A stretch of 64,000 nt of DNA from Verrucomicrobiaceae bacterium (GTDB taxonomy: Bacteria; Verrucomicrobiota; Verrucomicrobiia; Verrucomicrobiales; Verrucomicrobiaceae), in NCBI GenBank assembly GCA_947458455.1, contig CANGYJ010000006.1:310001-374000 (forward strand). Direction: 5' to 3'. Under the pieces are notes generated by a model, which saw nothing but the letters and a program-made list of their open reading frames with translations, did no database searches and was not told where the DNA came from. Made by a program: the position numbers and the translations under genes. This document shows, piece by piece, positions 61,685 to 64,000 of the stretch (position 1 is the stretch's first letter; each line of letters begins with the position of its first letter).

Positions 61685-61736
61685 AGCATAGCGAACAGGC
61701 CCCGATTCACGCCACGACAAAGAGTGTGTGAAATGC
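61685..61736 (-). promoter_or_regulatory. Shared upstream block, copy 2 (before the FAD oxidoreductase gene)
   Basis: On the minus strand GCATTTCACACAC-T-CTTTGTCGTGG (61736-61712) precedes TATGCT (61690-61685) by 21 nt, and the ATG follows 8 nt later. It matches copy 1 (55847-55898) at 24 of 25 positions with the same spacing. Upstream, from 61737 to 61964, I see no gene, only a run of ten G at about 61833. Confidence 0.55.
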
Positions 61737-61964
61737 GACTCCTCAGGGCTTCTGCGCGGGGTGAACGCCCACCTGATCTTGGACCAGCTCGGTGAGCCAC
61801 CGATGCAGGATGCCTTGGTGGACAGGCGCTCAGGGGGGGGGGCGATTACGGGGCGAAAATGCGGCGCATGAGGCAGGCAAAACGGCCCGGCATGGCGAAT
61901 GCAATCAAGGAACCTCGTTTCCCTGATTGAAGAGCCGGTCATCCACGCTCCAATGCACGGCGTC

Positions 61965-63143
61965 ATGAAATGCTCCCTTCTCCTTCTCGCTGTCTTTGCC
62001 TCTTCTCTCTCCGCTGCTGACTGGCCGGTGTGGCGCGGGCCGAACAAAACGGGCGTCTCGTCAGAAAAACTGGCCGGCACGCAGGTGAAGGAGCTTTGGA
62101 AGGCGCAAATCGGCCTCGGCTTTGCGTCGTTCACGGTGGCGGATGCTCGCGTTTTCACCTCGGGGCATGCGGACGGGCAGGATACGGTGTTTTGCTTTGA
62201 TGCGGCGAGCGGCAAGCCGGTGTGGAAACACAGCTACAAGGCCGAGTTAGGCGACAAATACTACGAAGGCGGCACTTCGGCCGGGCCGGTGATCGAGGGG
62301 GACAAGGCGTGGCATGTGAGCCGCTGGGGTGATTTGATCTGCTTTGAGGCGGCGACGGGCAAGGTGGTGTGGCAGAAGAACTTTCTCGAAGAAACGGGCG
62401 CGGAGATTCCCGAGTGGGGCTTCTCCGGCTCGGTGCTGATTCACGGCGCGAATTTGATCCTGAACATCGGCCAGAACGGCGCGGCGTTTGAAAAAGCCAC
62501 CGGCAAACTCGTGTGGAAGTCGGAGGCGGACACAGCGGGCTATTCGACGCCGCATTTGATCACCGTGAACGGCAAGGAGCAGGTGGTGCTGAGCACACGC
62601 CGAGCCTACAAAGGTGTCGATCCATCCAACGGCAGCGTGTTGTGGGAGCACACTTGGAACACGAGCTACGGCGTGAACGCAGCCGATCCGGTCCTCAGTG
62701 GCACGAAACTCTTCATCTCATCCGGCTACAACAAAGGCTGCGCCGTGCTCGATCTGGCCTCCGCGGAGCCTTCGGAGGTCTGGCGCAGTCGCGTGATGAA
62801 GAATCAATTCAACTCCAGCGTGCTCATCGACGGTCATCTCTACGGCAGCGATGGCGACGAGGGCAAAACCGCCTCGCTGAAGTGCATCGACTTCGCCACG
62901 GGCACGGAAAAGTGGAATGCGGCGGACGTGGGCTTCTGCTCGCTGATGGCCGCAGACGGCAAATTGATCGTTTTGAGTGCCAAAGGCGAGCTAATCATCG
63001 CGAAGGCCGATCCGGCGAAGTTCGAGCCGATCTCACGCACTCGCCTTTTGAGTGGTCGCTACTGGTCGGCGCCGGTTCTGGCGAATAGTCGGATTTACGC
63101 ACGAAATGCGGCGGGGGACATGGTTTGCGTGAGCGTGAAGTGA
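61965..63143 (+). CDS. Secreted PQQ-like beta-propeller protein
   Basis: 392 residues from ATG 61965. Signal peptide MKCSLLLLAVFASSLSA, then DWPVWRGPNKTGVSSE, the usual start of PVC outer-space PQQ-like repeat proteins. Several propeller blades with AASGKPVWKH, AATGKVVWQK, KATGKLVWKS, SNGSVLWEH, ATGTEKWN repeat spacing. PQQ-binding residues are not clear, so it may be structural. It follows a 288 bp gap and is divergent from the FAD gene. Confidence 0.85.
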   Translation: MKCSLLLLAVFASSLSAADWPVWRGPNKTGVSSEKLAGTQVKELWKAQIGLGFASFTVADARVFTSGHADGQDTVFCFDAASGKPVWKHSYKAELGDKYYEGGTSAGPVIEGDKAWHVSRWGDLICFEAATGKVVWQKNFLEETGAEIPEWGFSGSVLIHGANLILNIGQNGAAFEKATGKLVWKSEADTAGYSTPHLITVNGKEQVVLSTRRAYKGVDPSNGSVLWEHTWNTSYGVNAADPVLSGTKLFISSGYNKGCAVLDLASAEPSEVWRSRVMKNQFNSSVLIDGHLYGSDGDEGKTASLKCIDFATGTEKWNAADVGFCSLMAADGKLIVLSAKGELIIAKADPAKFEPISRTRLLSGRYWSAPVLANSRIYARNAAGDMVCVSVK

Positions 63144-63172
63144 TGGCCATTTTCTCATCTGAGAGAATGCCA
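63144..63172 (+). terminator. Possible terminator hairpin after the PQQ-like gene
   Basis: TGGC(C)ATT(T)TCTCA and TGAGA(G)AATGCCA make a stem of about 12 pairs with two bulges and a TC loop, starting directly after the stop codon. No T-run follows. Confidence 0.4.
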
Positions 63173-63230
63173 CGCATACCAAAAACTTACTTTCTTGTGA
63201 CTTCATGGCGGTCATAAATGCCATCACGTC

Positions 63231-64000
63231 GTGGAAGCCTCCGAATCGCCATCTTTACCATCGCCAGCAGACGCTGAGGGCCTGCCCTTGGCGGCTGCTT
63301 CATCGCTGCCAAATCCCTTCGCGGAGGATGTGTGCCCTGGCCCGTATGCCGTTGAGGAGACACGCTCGGTGCCGGGCATGAATGTGGATGTGCTGCGGCA
63401 GCTCACGAGCTCGATTGATGAGCGTCTCGGCGGATCGAGGGGCGGACAGCCTTTGCTGCTACTCACCGCACCGCGTGCTGGCTATGGCAAAACGCATCTG
63501 CTAGGCCGTCTGGCCTCGGCGGCGGGTGGACAGATCGTTCTCGTGCCGCTGGCGTTTCGCATGGAGGACGCGATCAGCGTGGTCTCGGTGGCGAAACGCG
63601 GTCTCGAATCCATGGCGAGAGCGGAAACAGGACGCCCCGGATGGACACGGCTGCGTGAGGCCTGCGCCGGCGTGTGTACAAATCTCGTGCGCCAGTTGAT
63701 CGGCTCCGGCCAGCTTCCGTGTGCGAATCCGGATCAAGCACAGCGGGTGCTCGCAAGCAATCCGGTGGAGATTTTCGATCCGGCCGGCTCGGCACGATTG
63801 ATCGGCGAGTGGCTGCGCAGGCATTGCTCCGCCCTGATGAAACCTTTGACGCAGCAGGCGGCGCTCAAGGTGGCGGCATCCCCGGCGGTGCTGGAGATGT
63901 GGATGAATGCGATGCTGCATCATGCGCAGGAAGGCAGCGCCGCATCGAGCGTGCCGCTGATGGCACTGGCGGCCGATGAGGATCAAGATGGCGCGGTGAC
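63231..64000 (+). CDS. P-loop ATPase-like protein (3' partial)
   Basis: The frame starts at GTG 63231, the first start codon after the in-frame stop at 63198-63200, and stays open to the right edge (at least 256 residues). After a flexible acidic N-terminus (about 1-45), MNVDVLRQLTSSIDERL precedes a Walker A-type LLLLTAPRAGYGKTHLLGRL (about 80-99). ADEDQDG near the window end might be part of a metal site. It resembles AAA or KAP-type NTPases, not identified further. Confidence 0.6.
   Translation, partial: MEASESPSLPSPADAEGLPLAAASSLPNPFAEDVCPGPYAVEETRSVPGMNVDVLRQLTSSIDERLGGSRGGQPLLLLTAPRAGYGKTHLLGRLASAAGGQIVLVPLAFRMEDAISVVSVAKRGLESMARAETGRPGWTRLREACAGVCTNLVRQLIGSGQLPCANPDQAQRVLASNPVEIFDPAGSARLIGEWLRRHCSALMKPLTQQAALKVAASPAVLEMWMNAMLHHAQEGSAASSVPLMALAADEDQDGAV

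Noticed and set aside
61833-61842. Run of ten G as a phase-variation tract
   Set aside because: It is more than 100 bp upstream of the PQQ-like gene with no visible promoter at it; assembly error is as likely.

Overview
The window reads as chromosomal DNA of a Verrucomicrobia-like (PVC group) bacterium. The basis is the protein families present: a large secreted protein ending in a c-type haem domain, a DUF1501 protein with a twin-arginine leader, a formylglycine sulfatase, PQQ-like propellers, TIM-barrel sugar isomerase/epimerase and FAD oxidoreductases. GC content is high, and short imperfect palindromes lie between and inside genes. This assignment is inference; there is no rRNA. I see no tRNA, CRISPR array, IS transposase or origin.

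Layout. 1-3.2 kb: 3' part of the cytochrome-type protein carrying two in-frame palindrome insertions, then gene debris. 3.2-9.6 kb: beta-CASP hydrolase, folA, a beta-lactamase-fold esterase, a WalJ-like hydrolase, an enolase-superfamily enzyme and a patatin. 9.6-11.6 kb: one minus-strand run of SDR reductase, stand-alone acyl carrier protein and YbhN-like membrane protein, which continues into the patatin and enolase genes. 11.6-12 kb: a gap with a strong intrinsic terminator and probably a structured RNA. 12-15.3 kb: truB-nrnA, a trypsin-like protease and a SET-domain methyltransferase.

15.3-40.2 kb is one large surface-glycan locus: an MsbA-like exporter, APS kinase plus a sulfotransferase, at least seven glycosyltransferases (GT2 x2, GT4, GT9, GT10, GT11, GT61), three FkbM methyltransferases, TylF- and CmcI-type enzymes and two C-methyltransferase-like proteins. 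It has two nucleotide-sugar branches. A CDP branch has rfbF, rfbG, a C-methyltransferase and an epimerase. A GDP branch pairs an Fcl/ColC-type epimerase-reductase with a His-type (ColD-like) dehydratase. The predicted product is a fucosylated or colitose-containing, branched, methylated and sulfated surface glycan. 40.2-42.4 kb: a hypothetical protein and an Agl23-like membrane protein.

42.4-64 kb is a patchwork of catabolic genes (propeller glycosidase-like protein, sulfatase, DUF1501, hydrolases, isomerase, SDRs, IclR regulator, beta-helix/propeller fusion, FAD oxidoreductase, PQQ propeller), a Fic protein, an ATPase and cardiolipin synthase. Between them lie decayed genes: an MBL fragment, a zeta-toxin-like ATPase broken by an 82 bp insert, and a sulfatase tail with two stops. 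A P-loop gene runs off the right edge.

The most unusual feature is the density of hairpin-doublet repeats. Several families share GTAG/CTAC or GTGG/CCAC ends, the layout of REP/REPIN elements. Some sit in coding sequence and some supply stop codons. A second notable signal is a 25 bp block, identical at 24 positions and at identical spacing to a TATGCT box, upstream of two separate genes (SDR and FAD oxidoreductase).
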